A stretch of 64,000 nucleotides of DNA from assembly GCF_001908205.1 (NCBI RefSeq), contig NZ_LGHL01000037.1, forward strand, positions 57,615-121,614. The letters run 5' to 3'. Below the pieces are notes generated by a model. It saw only the letters and a program-made list of their open reading frames with translations, searched no databases and was not told the origin of the DNA. Shown here piece after piece: positions 19,804 to 28,531 of the stretch. This DNA comes from Bradyrhizobium sp. NAS80.1. Its GTDB lineage: Bacteria > Pseudomonadota > Alphaproteobacteria > Rhizobiales > Xanthobacteraceae. The position numbers were made by a program, and so were the translations under genes. How positions within the stretch are numbered: the stretch's first letter is position 1; each line of letters begins with the position of its first letter.

Positions 19804-20714
19804 GCCGCCTGCGCCGCCGCGCCGCGCACGTGCTTGTCGATGGCGCCGATAATTTCCGGCCAGAAGCGCATCGGCAGGGCGTGGCCCATGCCCTCGATCA
19901 TCAGCAGCTTTGCGCCGGGGATGGATGCTGCCGTGTCCTTGCCGCCTTCGGGATGGACCAGGGGATCGACCGTGCCGTGGATCACCAGCGTTGGCGTCTT
20001 CACGCCATGCAGTCGTTCCTTGCGGCTGCCGGAGGCAAGCACAGCGCGGAGCTGCCGGCCGACGCCGGCCGGATTGAGCCCGCGCGCGAACACGCGCTCG
20101 GCGCGATCAGGGTCGAGCGCTTCCTCTTCCGGAAAAGACCCCGCGCGCAACACCTTCCAGGTCTCGCCGAAGCGGAAGATGAATTCTTCCTTGCTGCGTG
20201 GCGGCGGCGCCATCAGCATCGCGGAAGCCTCACGTGTCGGCGGCGGCACGCGCGGATTGCCCGTCGTCGACATGATCGAGGTGAGCGAGCGCACGCGCTC
20301 GGGAAACGACAGCGTCACCTCCTGCGCGATCATGCCGCCCATGGAGGCGCCGACCAGATGCGCCGACTTGATGCCCAGTGCATCCATCAGGCCGACTGTA
20401 TCCTTGGCCATGTCGATCAGCTTGTAAGTCGCCGCAACGGGAATCCTGAGGAAGCGCAGCTTCAACAGCTCGAGTGGCGTCAATCGTTTGCCGCCTGTCA
20501 GATGGCTCGATTTGCCGATGTCGCGATTGTCGAAACGGATCACGCGAAAGCCGTGCACGGCGAGCTGCTCGCAGAACGCATCGTCCCAATGGATCATCTG
20601 CGCTCCGAGCCCCATGATCAGCAGCAGCGGCTCGGCATTGTCGTTGCCGAAGATCTCGTAACAGATGTCGATGCCATTGGCGCGGACTGTCTGGGGCGGC
20701 TGATGGGCGATCAC
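19800..20714 (-). CDS. Alpha/beta hydrolase
   Basis: This 304-residue alpha/beta hydrolase is close to the esterase and acyl-CoA-thioesterase-like group. The nucleophile elbow is GASMGGM (serine in HLVGASMGGMIAQE). The oxyanion region is LLIMGLGAQMIHW, and a late histidine is in IEGMGHALP. The GTG start at 20714 (VIAHQPPQTV) was chosen because an AAGGGAA ribosome binding site precedes it and homology begins there; a longer upstream extension looks non-homologous. It is divergent from the PHA gene group to the right. The substrate is unknown. Confidence 0.85.
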   Translation of the reverse strand: MIAHQPPQTVRANGIDICYEIFGNDNAEPLLLIMGLGAQMIHWDDAFCEQLAVHGFRVIRFDNRDIGKSSHLTGGKRLTPLELLKLRFLRIPVAATYKLIDMAKDTVGLMDALGIKSAHLVGASMGGMIAQEVTLSFPERVRSLTSIMSTTGNPRVPPPTREASAMLMAPPPRSKEEFIFRFGETWKVLRAGSFPEEEALDPDRAERVFARGLNPAGVGRQLRAVLASGSRKERLHGVKTPTLVIHGTVDPLVHPEGGKDTAASIPGAKLLMIEGMGHALPMRFWPEIIGAIDKHVRGAAAQAA

Positions 20715-20883
20715 GGCTGCGTTCCCTTGCTGCTGACGAATGCTGTATCGCACGGTTTCCGGTCGCAATGAAGCCGTGTACGCGACATCCCATCCGCTGC
20801 TTGCCGGTTGACCGGCACGGCGCAACGGTGTGGTATGGCGAAAAAAGAAGGGCATCGCAGCTCTCGACATCCGGAGGACGCCG

Positions 20884-21267
20884 ATGACCGACAAGATCAA
20901 CGACCCGGTCGCCACGTGGCAGAAGATGATTGGCGAGATGGAGAAGGGGTTCAACTCCTTTGCCAACCAGGCCATGTCATCGCCCGAGTTTTCACAAGCG
21001 ATGAACCGTGCGGGAGGAGTTGCTGCAGGTGCTCAGAAGCAGCTGGGCGAGCTCATGGAGAAGTACCTCGTCGCGATGAACCTACCGAGCCGCGAACAGG
21101 TGACGGGTCTTGCGGAGCGGCTGCAGTCCATTGAGGCCCAGATCGGCGAGATGAAGTCGATGCTCAGCCAGATGGCGGCAAGCTCTGGCATATCGCAAGG
21201 CTCCGACGGTGCGCCGCGGCCGCCACGGACGAAGCGTCCGCCCTCCGAAAGCGGAGAGCAAAAATGA
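20884..21267 (+). CDS. Small PHA-synthase-associated protein (PhaE-like)
   Basis: This 127-residue, mostly helical protein is encoded directly before a PhaC-like synthase and overlaps it by four bases (ATGA). It starts MTDKINDPVATWQKMIGEM after a perfect GGAGG ribosome binding site. The middle (AQKQLGELMEKYL, LAERLQSIEAQIGEMKSML) looks like amphipathic helices or a coiled coil. The C-terminus is rich in proline and charge. Class III synthases use a partner PhaE of about 350 residues and class IV a PhaR of about 200; this one is much shorter, so it may be a minimal partner subunit. That assignment rests on position and coiled-coil character, not on clear homology. Confidence 0.65.
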   Translation: MTDKINDPVATWQKMIGEMEKGFNSFANQAMSSPEFSQAMNRAGGVAAGAQKQLGELMEKYLVAMNLPSREQVTGLAERLQSIEAQIGEMKSMLSQMAASSGISQGSDGAPRPPRTKRPPSESGEQK

Positions 21268-22346
21268 ACGCGCCGACGGGACTTGATTTCGCATCTATCC
21301 CGGAGCGCATCCAGTCCGAGGTGCAGCGCGCAATCCAGCGCAGCATCAAGGGCGTCGAATATTTTTCGACCTCCGGTCCGACGCTCGGCTCGACGCCGAA
21401 GGACGTGCTGCATTCGCGCGGCACGATGAGCCTCTATCACTATCGGCCGATGTCGGACGAGATCTACCGCGTGCCGGTTCTGATCGTGATGGCGACCACC
21501 AACCGCGGCTACATTCTCGATCTCGTGCCTGGCCAGAGCTTCATCGAGTTTCTGCTGAGGCGCGGCTACGACGTCTACATGCTCGACTGGAGCGCGCCGC
21601 GGCCGGAGGAGAAGAGCCTGCGCATGGAGGATTATGTCCTCGACTTCATTCCGGATTGCGTCCGTCGCGTGCAACAGGATTCCGGCGAGAAGGACGTCTC
21701 CGTCATCGGTTATTGCTTCGGTGGCGTGCTGTCGCTGCTCTACGGCTCGATCTTCAAGGACGGGCCAATGAAGAATTTGATCTGCTTCACCACGCCGATC
21801 GATTTCCGAGAGATGAAGCTGTTCTCGAATTTCTCCGACCGACGCTATTTCGACGTCGACCGCCTTGTCGACAGCGTCGGCAACGTGCCGCCGGAGATGA
21901 TCTTGTCGTCGTTCGAGATGCTGCGCCCGGCCTCGCGTACGGTGAGCCAGATCCAGCTCTGGGAAAACATCTGGAACGACGAGTTCGTCAAGTCGTACCG
22001 CATGTTCGACCGCTGGGCGACCGATACGCTGCCGCTGGCCGGTGAATATTTCCGCACCATCACCAAGGACCTGATGTGGGACAACAAGCTGTTCAACGAC
22101 ACCATGTCGGTCGGTGGCCGCGCAGCGAGGCTCGAGAACATCAAGGTGCCGATCCTGCATGCGGTCGCCGAGCACGATCACATCGTGCCCTATGACGCGG
22201 CAAAGCATCTGATCGCGAAGATCGGATCCGAGGACAAGGAAGAGGTGATGCTGAAGGGCGGCCACGTCTCGCTCGTCGCCGGCGCCAACGCGGTGAAACG
22301 GCTGTGGCCGAAACTGGACTCCTGGCTGGGGAAGAGATCGACATGA
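21264..22346 (+). CDS. Class III-type PHA synthase / PhaC-like hydrolase
   Basis: This 360-residue protein matches the PhaC catalytic subunit of class III polyhydroxyalkanoate synthases, which polymerise 3-hydroxyacyl-CoA. The lipase-like box is GYCFGG with Cys151 in place of serine, as required in PHA synthases. The likely Asp is D305 (AEHDHIVPY) and the likely His is H334 (KGGHVSLVAG). Length fits class III (about 355) rather than class I (about 590). It overlaps the short partner gene upstream and a GNAT gene downstream, so the three form one operon. A phasin gene follows 0.8 kb later. Whether it makes polymer in the cell is not shown by the sequence. Confidence 0.85.
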   Translation: MNAPTGLDFASIPERIQSEVQRAIQRSIKGVEYFSTSGPTLGSTPKDVLHSRGTMSLYHYRPMSDEIYRVPVLIVMATTNRGYILDLVPGQSFIEFLLRRGYDVYMLDWSAPRPEEKSLRMEDYVLDFIPDCVRRVQQDSGEKDVSVIGYCFGGVLSLLYGSIFKDGPMKNLICFTTPIDFREMKLFSNFSDRRYFDVDRLVDSVGNVPPEMILSSFEMLRPASRTVSQIQLWENIWNDEFVKSYRMFDRWATDTLPLAGEYFRTITKDLMWDNKLFNDTMSVGGRAARLENIKVPILHAVAEHDHIVPYDAAKHLIAKIGSEDKEEVMLKGGHVSLVAGANAVKRLWPKLDSWLGKRST

Positions 22347-22936
22347 GCGAACAGCGTTCCTATCCGCGTCACGTCAGCACGGACGCCGGTGACATCGAGA
22401 TCCGCCTGATGTCACCCGCGGACGAGGCCGCGGTGCTTGCCTTCGGCAAAAGCCTGCCGTCCCATGATCTCCTGTTTCTGCCGCGCAATATCAGCGAGCC
22501 GAAGGTGCTCTCGGCCTGGGTCAAGGAGATCGAGCGCGGCGCGATCAGGAGCCTGCTCGCGGTGAGAGATGGCAAGGTCGTCGGCTGCGGCACGCTGGTG
22601 CGCGATCCGCATTCCTGGTCGCCGCATGTCGGCGAGATCCGGATGGTTGTGTCACCCGACGTCCGCGGGAAGGGGGTAGGGAAGGCGCTGTCGCAGGAGA
22701 CCTTTGCGCTCGCGCTTGGCGCCGGCCTGGAAAAGCTCTCGGTCCAGATGACGGTCGACCAGCAGGCAGCGATCGCCCTGTTCGAAAGCCTTGGCTTCAA
22801 GGCCGAGGCGCTGCTGCGGGACCACGTCCGGGACGTCGATGGCAAGACCCACGACATAGTCGTGCTCGGGCACAACATCGCGCAGGTCCAGGCCCAGATG
22901 GAAGCCTATGGGTTGCCAGGCGCCGTCCAGCACTAA
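22343..22936 (+). CDS. GNAT family N-acetyltransferase
   Basis: This 197-residue GNAT acetyltransferase has the acetyl-CoA-binding motif VSPDVRGKGVGKAL (about residues 105-118) and a following QAAIALFESLGF segment typical of the fold. The start at 22343 (MSEQRSYPRHV) overlaps the stop of the PhaC-like gene (ATGA), so it is coupled to the PHA genes. The substrate is unknown; it could acetylate a protein or a small metabolite. Confidence 0.88.
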   Translation: MSEQRSYPRHVSTDAGDIEIRLMSPADEAAVLAFGKSLPSHDLLFLPRNISEPKVLSAWVKEIERGAIRSLLAVRDGKVVGCGTLVRDPHSWSPHVGEIRMVVSPDVRGKGVGKALSQETFALALGAGLEKLSVQMTVDQQAAIALFESLGFKAEALLRDHVRDVDGKTHDIVVLGHNIAQVQAQMEAYGLPGAVQH

Positions 22937-23025
22937 GAGCGCCGTCCAGCGCTAGGTATCCGGCCCACGGTGTCAGGGAACCTGAACGATGAGGGAGGCA
23001 GCAGATTGCCTCTCGTTAAGATTTT

Positions 23026-23070
23026 TCACGATTTCGTGATATTGCGTCGCAACATGAATGTTGCGCCGCA
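23026..23070. promoter_or_regulatory. Palindrome and two PhaR-type boxes upstream of phasin
   Basis: Two sites of the form TGC-N3-GCA occur at 23043-23051 (TGCGTCGCA) and 23062-23070 (TGCGCCGCA), 19 bases apart start to start. TGC-N3/4-GCA is the known operator type for PhaR, the repressor of phasin genes in alphaproteobacteria. A perfect 14-base palindrome, TCACGATTTCGTGA, lies just upstream at 23026-23039. The phasin start is about 90 bases downstream, a suitable distance. Binding by PhaR is inferred. Confidence 0.6.
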
Positions 23071-23158
23071 CAATTAACTGTGCCATATAGGACGTGCCCC
23101 GGGCCAATGCGGACGGGGTGAGCCCATAGCTCAAACCAATGAGGATGGAGAGACCCCT

Positions 23159-23614
23159 GTGACCACTGAAACGAACACTGCTTTCGACGGCTTCAAGGAC
23201 GCTTTCAAGAACATCCAAAATCTGGAAGTTCCCGAGGCTGCTCGCGAGTTCGTCAAGAAGACCGCCAATACCGCCAAGGACCGTGCTGCCGAGGCTTTCG
23301 CAGGCTCCGAGCGCGTGACCGCCGCCGTCGAGAACGCGGTGACCGAATCCGTCGCCGAGGCCGGCAAGATCAGCCGCAACATCCAGCAGGCGATCTACGA
23401 GGACGCTGAGGCGTTCTTCTCTGGCATCGACAAGCTCGCTTCGGCCAAGTCGATCAGCGAAGCCGTCGAGATCCAATCGGGCCTACTCCGCGCCCGCGGC
23501 GAAGTATTCGTCTCGCGCGCCAAGGCGACCGCCGACTATCTCGGCAAGCTCGCTGCCAACGGCGCGAAGTCTGCTCAGGACAACTTCGCCAAGGTCTACA
23601 CCAAGACCGCCTGA
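23159..23614 (+). CDS. Phasin
   Basis: This 151-residue phasin would coat polyhydroxyalkanoate granules. It is helical and alanine-rich, with the phasin signature region EVPEAAREFVKKTANTAKDR and a C-terminal block SRAKATADYLGKLAANG. There is no signal or membrane segment. The GTG start at 23159 (VTTETNTAFDGFKDAF) follows a GGAGAG ribosome binding site. It is a single-gene unit with PhaR-type boxes upstream and a strong terminator downstream. It lies near the PhaC-like operon, matching a role in PHA storage. Confidence 0.92.
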   Translation: MTTETNTAFDGFKDAFKNIQNLEVPEAAREFVKKTANTAKDRAAEAFAGSERVTAAVENAVTESVAEAGKISRNIQQAIYEDAEAFFSGIDKLASAKSISEAVEIQSGLLRARGEVFVSRAKATADYLGKLAANGAKSAQDNFAKVYTKTA

Positions 23615-23643
23615 TCTGGCGCTGAGACGAGAAACTGAGTTTG

Positions 23644-23671
23644 AGGCCCGCTTCGGCGGGCCTTTGTTTTT
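23644..23671 (+). terminator. Rho-independent terminator of the phasin gene
   Basis: The stem AGGCCCGC and GCGGGCCT is closed by a TTCG loop and followed by TTTGTTTTT. It begins 30 bases after the phasin stop codon. Stem, tetraloop and T run are all textbook. Confidence 0.9.
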
Positions 23672-23676
23672 CTCTT

Positions 23677-23818
23677 GCGTTCCCCGGATGTGTGCAGCGC
23701 GCCGCTCTTGCGGCGTGGTGCACTGCTGATCCGGGGTCCATCCGGCGCCGGATGCTTGCTGGGTCCCGGCTCTGCGGTGCATCGTTGCACGCTGCACCGC
23801 GTCCGGGACACGCGGAGA
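23677..23818. repeat. Dispersed intergenic repeat with nested palindromes
   Basis: The gap between the phasin terminator and the DUF445 gene holds several inverted pieces, such as GCAGCGCGCCGC with GCGGCGTGGTGC and GGTGCATCG with TTGCACGCTGCACC. Sequence of this type, ending in a CGTCCGGGACACG-like stretch, is common between genes in Bradyrhizobium. I see no coding content. Confidence 0.55.
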
Positions 23819-23839
23819 CTGACACGTTAGGCCTCAGCC

Positions 23840-25126
23840 ATGACTCCGCCTGCCACCTTCTCCTTCGACACCCCCGGCGATGCCGAACGCGCGGCCGAAC
23901 TACGCCGCGTCAAGGCGCTGGCGACACTGGTGCTGGCCTCGACGCTTCTGCTGTTCATCGTCGCGAAATGGCTTCTCCCCGTGCATCCCGTGTTCGGCTT
24001 CATCGCTGCCTTTGCGGAAGCTGCAACCATTGGCGGGCTCGCCGACTGGTATGCCGTGGTCGCGCTGTTCAAGCGGCCGCTCGGCCTGCCGATCCCGCAC
24101 ACTGCCATCATCCAGAGCAACCAGGCCCGCATCGCGGACAAGCTCGGCGAATTCATCCAGGTGCATTTCCTCGATGCGGGTCCCGTCGAGGCCAAACTGA
24201 AGGAGATCGATTTCGGCTCCTTCGTCGCGGACTGGCTGCGCGACCGCAAGCGTAGCGATGACCTTGCGCGCTTCGCGCTGCGCTTGCTGCCGGAGGCCGT
24301 CTCTGCGACCGAAAGCTCCGGCCTGATGACCTTCATCATCCGTCGCATGTCCTCGCAGCTCCAGTCGATCGACCTCGCACCGCTCGCGGCCGGCACGCTG
24401 CGCGGCTTCGTGGCCGAGGGACGGCATCAGATCCTGTTCGATGATTTCCTGCGCGTGATACACGACACGCTGAAGCAGAAGGAGACGATGGCGATGATCC
24501 GCGAGAAGGTGCGCGCGGAGTTGCCGACCCTGCTCAGGCTCTATCGCGCCGACAAGTTTCTGGTGAACAAGATCGTGGCGTCTGCCACCGCCTTCTTCGA
24601 GGAGGTGCGCGGCGATCCCAAGCATCCGTTCCGCGGCGAGTTCGACCGCATGGTGCTGGGCTTCGTCGACCGGCTCGGCACCGACCAGGCCTATATCGAC
24701 CGCATCGACGGCCTGAAGCGCGATCTGCTGGCACGGCCTGAGCTCGCCGATCTCGCCCGCACAGTCTGGGCCAACACGCGCTCCTTCATCGAGCGTAGCG
24801 CCTCCGGCGAGACGCAGGTGCTGCAGCATCATCTCGCCGGCATGTTCGTCGCCGCAGGCGAAGCGCTTGCCGGCGATGCCGAGTTGCGCGGCGAGATCAA
24901 CAAGGGTCTGGTGACGGTGCTGCGCAGCTTTGTCGCCGACCAGAAGAGCGGCGTCTCGACCTTCATCTCCGATCAGGTCAAGGCGTGGGATATGGCGCAG
25001 CTGATCTCGCTGATCGAAATCAACATCGGGCGCGACCTGCAATACATCCGCTTCAACGGTTCGCTGATCGGCGGCCTCGCCGGGCTCGCGTTGTACTCCG
25101 TCGAGCTCCTGCTCCGATTGCTGTGA
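23840..25126 (+). CDS. DUF445 family membrane protein
   Basis: This 428-residue protein belongs to DUF445 (YjiN-like), an inner-membrane family of unknown function. An N-terminal membrane hairpin spans roughly residues 25-75, and a single membrane segment closes the C-terminus (LIGGLAGLALYSVELLLRLL). The family hallmark FAEAATIGGLADWYAVVALF lies at about residues 56-75. The middle is a long helical cytoplasmic or periplasmic region. It starts MTPPATFSFDTPGDAE, with no clear operon partner. Confidence 0.9.
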   Translation: MTPPATFSFDTPGDAERAAELRRVKALATLVLASTLLLFIVAKWLLPVHPVFGFIAAFAEAATIGGLADWYAVVALFKRPLGLPIPHTAIIQSNQARIADKLGEFIQVHFLDAGPVEAKLKEIDFGSFVADWLRDRKRSDDLARFALRLLPEAVSATESSGLMTFIIRRMSSQLQSIDLAPLAAGTLRGFVAEGRHQILFDDFLRVIHDTLKQKETMAMIREKVRAELPTLLRLYRADKFLVNKIVASATAFFEEVRGDPKHPFRGEFDRMVLGFVDRLGTDQAYIDRIDGLKRDLLARPELADLARTVWANTRSFIERSASGETQVLQHHLAGMFVAAGEALAGDAELRGEINKGLVTVLRSFVADQKSGVSTFISDQVKAWDMAQLISLIEINIGRDLQYIRFNGSLIGGLAGLALYSVELLLRLL

Positions 25127-25325
25127 CTTTTGCGTCACGGACGCTGGCATTAGCGCGCGGGCCTATTGTCGCTGCGCGTCTCTCCCGCTTGAATGTCGGG
25201 AGTCGGCCGCCTAGCTGATTCATGTTGCGCTGCGGAACGTTCAAGAAGCCGGCGTATTGGACTCATGCCCATTTGCCGGCACGCGCCGGCGGCCTTTCCA
25301 GGAATTCTTGCCAGGGGAAACATTG

Positions 25326-26096
25326 ATGACCGCAACTGCCCAGACGCTGCGCCCGCCATCCCGTACCCTGATGTTCCTGGAGGGGCGTGCGATCCACGAG
25401 TTCGGCGCATTCCTCGGCGCGCTCCCGCTGCTCAGCCTCGCGCCGCGCGGTGACGGGCATCCGGTGCTGGTGCTGCCCGGCCTCGTGGCCTCCGATGCGT
25501 CCACGCGCGCGCTGCGCACGTTTCTGTCGGGCAAGGGCTACGCGGTAAGCGGCTGGCGCCAGGGCCGCAATTATGGCCTTCGTCCGAGCGTGCAGCATGC
25601 GATGGTCGATCTGGTCGAGGAGCTCAACGACAGGCACGGCCGCAAGATCAGCCTGGTCGGCTGGAGCCTCGGCGGCCTCTATGCGCGCCAGCTCGCCAAG
25701 ATGATGCCGGAGCGCGTGCGTCAGGTGATCACGCTCGGCAGCCCCTTCGCGGGCGACCCTCGTTCGACCAATGCCTGGCGCGTCTACGAATGGGCGAGCG
25801 GGCGGAAGTCCGACGAGGTCGATCCGCAGTTCGGCGGCGAGCTCGCCGCCCCGCCGCCGGTGCCGACCACCGCCATCTTCAGCCGCACCGACGGCGTTTG
25901 CGCCTGGCAGGGCTGCATGGAGAAAACGGGAGCGCAGACCGAGAGCATCGAGGTCGAGAGCAGCCATTGCGGCATGGGCCATCATCCCGCCGTCGTCTAT
26001 GCGGTTGCCGACCGCCTCGCGCAGAAGGAAGGCCAGTGGCGGCCGTTCGATCGCAGTGGCTGGCGCAGCCTCGCGTATCCCGATCCGCACCGGTGA
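25326..26096 (+). CDS. Alpha/beta hydrolase, paralogue of the 11.7-kb hydrolase
   Basis: This 256-residue alpha/beta hydrolase has the nucleophile elbow GWSLGG in SLVGWSLGGLYARQLA and the matching GHPVLVLPGLVASD loop. Later it has VITLGSPFAGDPRSTNA and SSHCGMGHHPAVV, the latter providing the probable catalytic histidine. These blocks also occur in the 11708-12508 protein, so the two are clear paralogues. The start at 25326 (MTATAQTLRPP) was preferred to an upstream in-frame ATG because homology starts here. The substrate is unknown. Confidence 0.87.
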   Translation: MTATAQTLRPPSRTLMFLEGRAIHEFGAFLGALPLLSLAPRGDGHPVLVLPGLVASDASTRALRTFLSGKGYAVSGWRQGRNYGLRPSVQHAMVDLVEELNDRHGRKISLVGWSLGGLYARQLAKMMPERVRQVITLGSPFAGDPRSTNAWRVYEWASGRKSDEVDPQFGGELAAPPPVPTTAIFSRTDGVCAWQGCMEKTGAQTESIEVESSHCGMGHHPAVVYAVADRLAQKEGQWRPFDRSGWRSLAYPDPHR

Positions 26097-26105
26097 GCAG
26101 GCCTG

Positions 26106-26227
26106 CATGGTTCGAGACGCGCGGCTTTGCCGCGCTCCTCACCATGAGGATTGACAGTAGGTGATGCCGCGCGAACGCGATTAGACCTCATCCTGAGGAG
26201 GCGCGAAGCGCCGTCTCGAAGGATCGA
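26106..26227. repeat. Two adjacent REP-like elements
   Basis: The first (26106-26150) contains GGTTCGAGACGCGCGG, a TTTG loop and CCGCGC, and ends CCATGAGG. The second (26186-26227) contains CCTCATCCTGAGGAG then GGCGCGAAGCGCC and ends TCGAAGGAT. Both match a repeat type that I know as very common between Bradyrhizobium genes (CCTCATggtGAGGAGcgc...). They separate the hydrolase gene from paaX. Confidence 0.7.
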
Positions 26228-26297
26228 GCCCGCCTCTCGCCTCCATTGTCGCTCCCGTCCATTGTCGCGCCCGCACCAAACGCGCTATGCCTCGCGC

Positions 26298-27164
26298 ATG
26301 GCGCATCCGCTCTCCCGCATCATCGACCAGCTCAAGCGTGAACCGTCGCGTACGGGCTCCATCGTCATCACCGTGTTCGGCGATGCCATCGTGCCGCGTG
26401 GCGGTTCGGTGTGGCTCGGCACGCTGCTGGAATTTTTCGAAAGCCTGGATATCGACAGCGGCGTCGTCCGTACCGCGATGTCGCGCCTCGCAGCCGATGG
26501 CTGGCTGACGCGCGAAAAGGTCGGTCGCAACAGCTTTTATCGCCTCGCCGAAAAGGGCCACGAGACCTTCGAGGCCGCGACGCGCCACATCTACGATCCG
26601 CCGCCATCCGACTGGACCGGTCGCTTTGAGCTGCTCCTGATCGGCAATGGCGAGGATCGCGACGCCTCGCGCGAGGCGCTGCGCAACGCCGGCTTCGGCA
26701 GTCCGCTGCCCGGCGTCTGGGTCGCGCCGTCGGGCGTGCCGGTGCCGGACGAGGCCGCTGGCGCGATCCGTCTCGAAATCTCGGCGGAAGATGCCAGTGG
26801 CCGCCGTCTGCTCAGCGCGAGCTGGCCTCTGGACCGCACCGCGGGCGCCTATCTGAAATTCATGAAGACGTTCGAGCCGCTCCGCGCCGCGATCGCGCGC
26901 GGCACGGAGCTGTCTGAAGCCGACGCCTTCACCGCTCGCATCCTCCTGATCCACTATTACCGCCGCGTCGTGCTGCGCGATCCGCTGTTGCCCGAAAGCC
27001 TGCTGCCGGCGGATTGGCCGGGCAGGGCGGCGCGGGACCTCTGCGGCGAGATCTATCGCGCGCTGCTCGTCCCGTCCGAACAATGGCTTGATGGCCATGG
27101 AACCAACGAGAAGGGACCGCTGCCGCCGGCAAGGAAGCTCCTGGAGAGGAGGTTTGAGGCCTGA
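26298..27164 (+). CDS. paaX: Phenylacetate pathway repressor PaaX
   Basis: This 288-residue protein is the PaaX transcriptional repressor, released from DNA by phenylacetyl-CoA. The N-terminal winged helix is visible in GSIVITVFGDAIVPRGG, SGVVRTAMSRLAADGWL and KVGRNSFYRLAEKG. The C-terminal domain has the family segment HYYRRVVLRDPLLPESLLPADWPG. The start at 26298 (MAHPLSRIIDQLKRE) was chosen because homology starts there; the longer reading upstream lies in repeat DNA. It sits 76 bases ahead of paaA on the same strand and probably controls that promoter and its own expression. Confidence 0.93.
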   Translation: MAHPLSRIIDQLKREPSRTGSIVITVFGDAIVPRGGSVWLGTLLEFFESLDIDSGVVRTAMSRLAADGWLTREKVGRNSFYRLAEKGHETFEAATRHIYDPPPSDWTGRFELLLIGNGEDRDASREALRNAGFGSPLPGVWVAPSGVPVPDEAAGAIRLEISAEDASGRRLLSASWPLDRTAGAYLKFMKTFEPLRAAIARGTELSEADAFTARILLIHYYRRVVLRDPLLPESLLPADWPGRAARDLCGEIYRALLVPSEQWLDGHGTNEKGPLPPARKLLERRFEA

Positions 27165-27185
27165 TTTTTATGTTACAGAAATATC

Positions 27186-27234
27186 TTGCATGAAGTAATT
27201 TTTGTTATATATTGCCTCCCAATAAAATGGGAGG
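27186..27234 (+). promoter_or_regulatory. Candidate paaA promoter and ribosome binding site
   Basis: The paaX-paaA gap is very AT-rich compared with its surroundings. A possible -35 TTGCAT (27186-27191) and -10 TATATT (27208-27213) are separated by 16 bases. The strong ribosome binding site GGGAGG at 27229-27234 lies six bases before ATG 27241, which favours that start over the ATG at 27235. A PaaX operator is expected here, but I cannot define one with confidence. Confidence 0.5.
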
Positions 27235-27240
27235 ATGCGC

Positions 27241-28233
27241 ATGTATACCCAGGCGCTGAACACGGCCGAGGCGGACGACCGCGGCCTCGAGGACGCGGCT
27301 AGAGCTGCGCAGTTCCAGGTCCGCATCGATGCCGAGGAACGCATCGAGCCGAACGACTGGATGCCGGCGGCCTATCGCAAGACGCTGACCCGCCAGATCT
27401 CCCAGCACGCCCATTCCGAAATCGTCGGCATGCTGCCCGAAGGCAATTGGATCACGCGCGCACCCACGCTGCGCCGCAAGGCGGCGCTGCTCGCGAAGGT
27501 GCAGGACGAGTGCGGCCACGGGCTCTATCTCTATGCCGCCGCCGAGACGCTCGGCTCATCGCGCGAGGAGCTGGTCGACGCCATGCTCGCGGGCAAGGCC
27601 AAGTATTCCTCGATCTTCAACTATCCGACGCTGACCTGGGCGGATATCGGCACCATCGGCTGGCTCGTCGACGGCGCTGCGATCATGAATCAGATCCCGC
27701 TGTGCCGCTGCTCCTACGGTCCCTATGCGCGCGCGATGATCCGCGTCTGCAAGGAGGAATCGTTCCACCAGCGCCAGGGTTACGAGATCATGCTGACCTT
27801 GTGCCGCGGCTCGGACGAGCAGAAGGCGACGGCGCAGGATGCGCTGAACCGCTGGTGGTGGCCGGTCCTGATGATGTTCGGTCCGCCCGATGCCACGAGC
27901 CAGCACAGCGACACCTCGACGAGGTGGAAGATCAAGCGCTTCTCCAATGACGAACTGCGCCAGAAGTTCGTCGATGCCACCGTGCCGCAGGCGCAATATC
28001 TCGGCCTCACTATCCCCGATCCCGGCATGACGCAGGATGCCGACGGGCACTGGCGTTACAGCGAGATCGACTGGACCGAATTCAAGCAGGTGCTCGCCGG
28101 CAACGGTCCGTGCAACCGCGACCGCATGGCCGCGCGCCGCAAGGCCCACGCGGAGGGCGCCTGGGTGCGCGAGGCGGCAGCCGCCTATGCCGCAAAGCGC
28201 GCGCAGCGTCAGACCGCACAAGCCGCGGAATAG
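27241..28233 (+). CDS. paaA: Phenylacetyl-CoA epoxidase subunit PaaA
   Basis: This 330-residue diiron oxygenase subunit of the PaaABCDE complex converts phenylacetyl-CoA to its ring 1,2-epoxide. Iron-ligand motifs are visible as [10 protein letters not shown] and [12 protein letters not shown]. Other family landmarks are [16 protein letters not shown] and [19 protein letters not shown] 27241 was chosen by ribosome binding site spacing; an ATG two codons earlier directly abuts the GGGAGG. paaB follows after 10 bases. Length fits the family. Confidence 0.96.
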   Translation: MYTQALNTAEADDRGLEDAARAAQFQVRIDAEERIEPNDWMPAAYRKTLTRQISQHAHSEIVGMLPEGNWITRAPTLRRKAALLAKVQDECGHGLYLYAAAETLGSSREELVDAMLAGKAKYSSIFNYPTLTWADIGTIGWLVDGAAIMNQIPLCRCSYGPYARAMIRVCKEESFHQRQGYEIMLTLCRGSDEQKATAQDALNRWWWPVLMMFGPPDATSQHSDTSTRWKIKRFSNDELRQKFVDATVPQAQYLGLTIPDPGMTQDADGHWRYSEIDWTEFKQVLAGNGPCNRDRMAARRKAHAEGAWVREAAAAYAAKRAQRQTAQAAE

Positions 28234-28243
28234 GGAGATCACG

Positions 28244-28531
28244 ATGGCCACGCCGAACACGCCGCTGTGGGAAGTCTTCATTCGCAGCCGAAACGGGCTT
28301 GCGCACAAGCACGTCGGCTCGCTGCATGCGAGCGACGCCACCATGGCCCTGCAAGCCGCGCGCGACATCTATACCCGCCGCGGCGAGGGCCTGTCGATCT
28401 GGGTCGTGCCGTCGAGCGCGATCACCGCGAGCGATCCCGCCGAAAAGGGCATGATGTTCGAGCCGGCGGAATCGAAGATCTATCGGCACCCGACCTTCTA
28501 CGAGGTGCCCGAGGAAGTGGGGCACATGTGA
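28244..28531 (+). CDS. paaB: Phenylacetyl-CoA epoxidase subunit PaaB
   Basis: This 95-residue small subunit of the phenylacetyl-CoA epoxidase, needed for complex function but not catalytic, starts MATPNTPLWEVFIRSRNGL. It contains GSLHASDATMALQAARDIYTR, a classic PaaB block, and ends EVPEEVGHM. An AGGGAG ribosome binding site precedes the start. Its stop overlaps the paaC start (TGATG), so translation is coupled. Confidence 0.95.
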   Translation: MATPNTPLWEVFIRSRNGLAHKHVGSLHASDATMALQAARDIYTRRGEGLSIWVVPSSAITASDPAEKGMMFEPAESKIYRHPTFYEVPEEVGHM

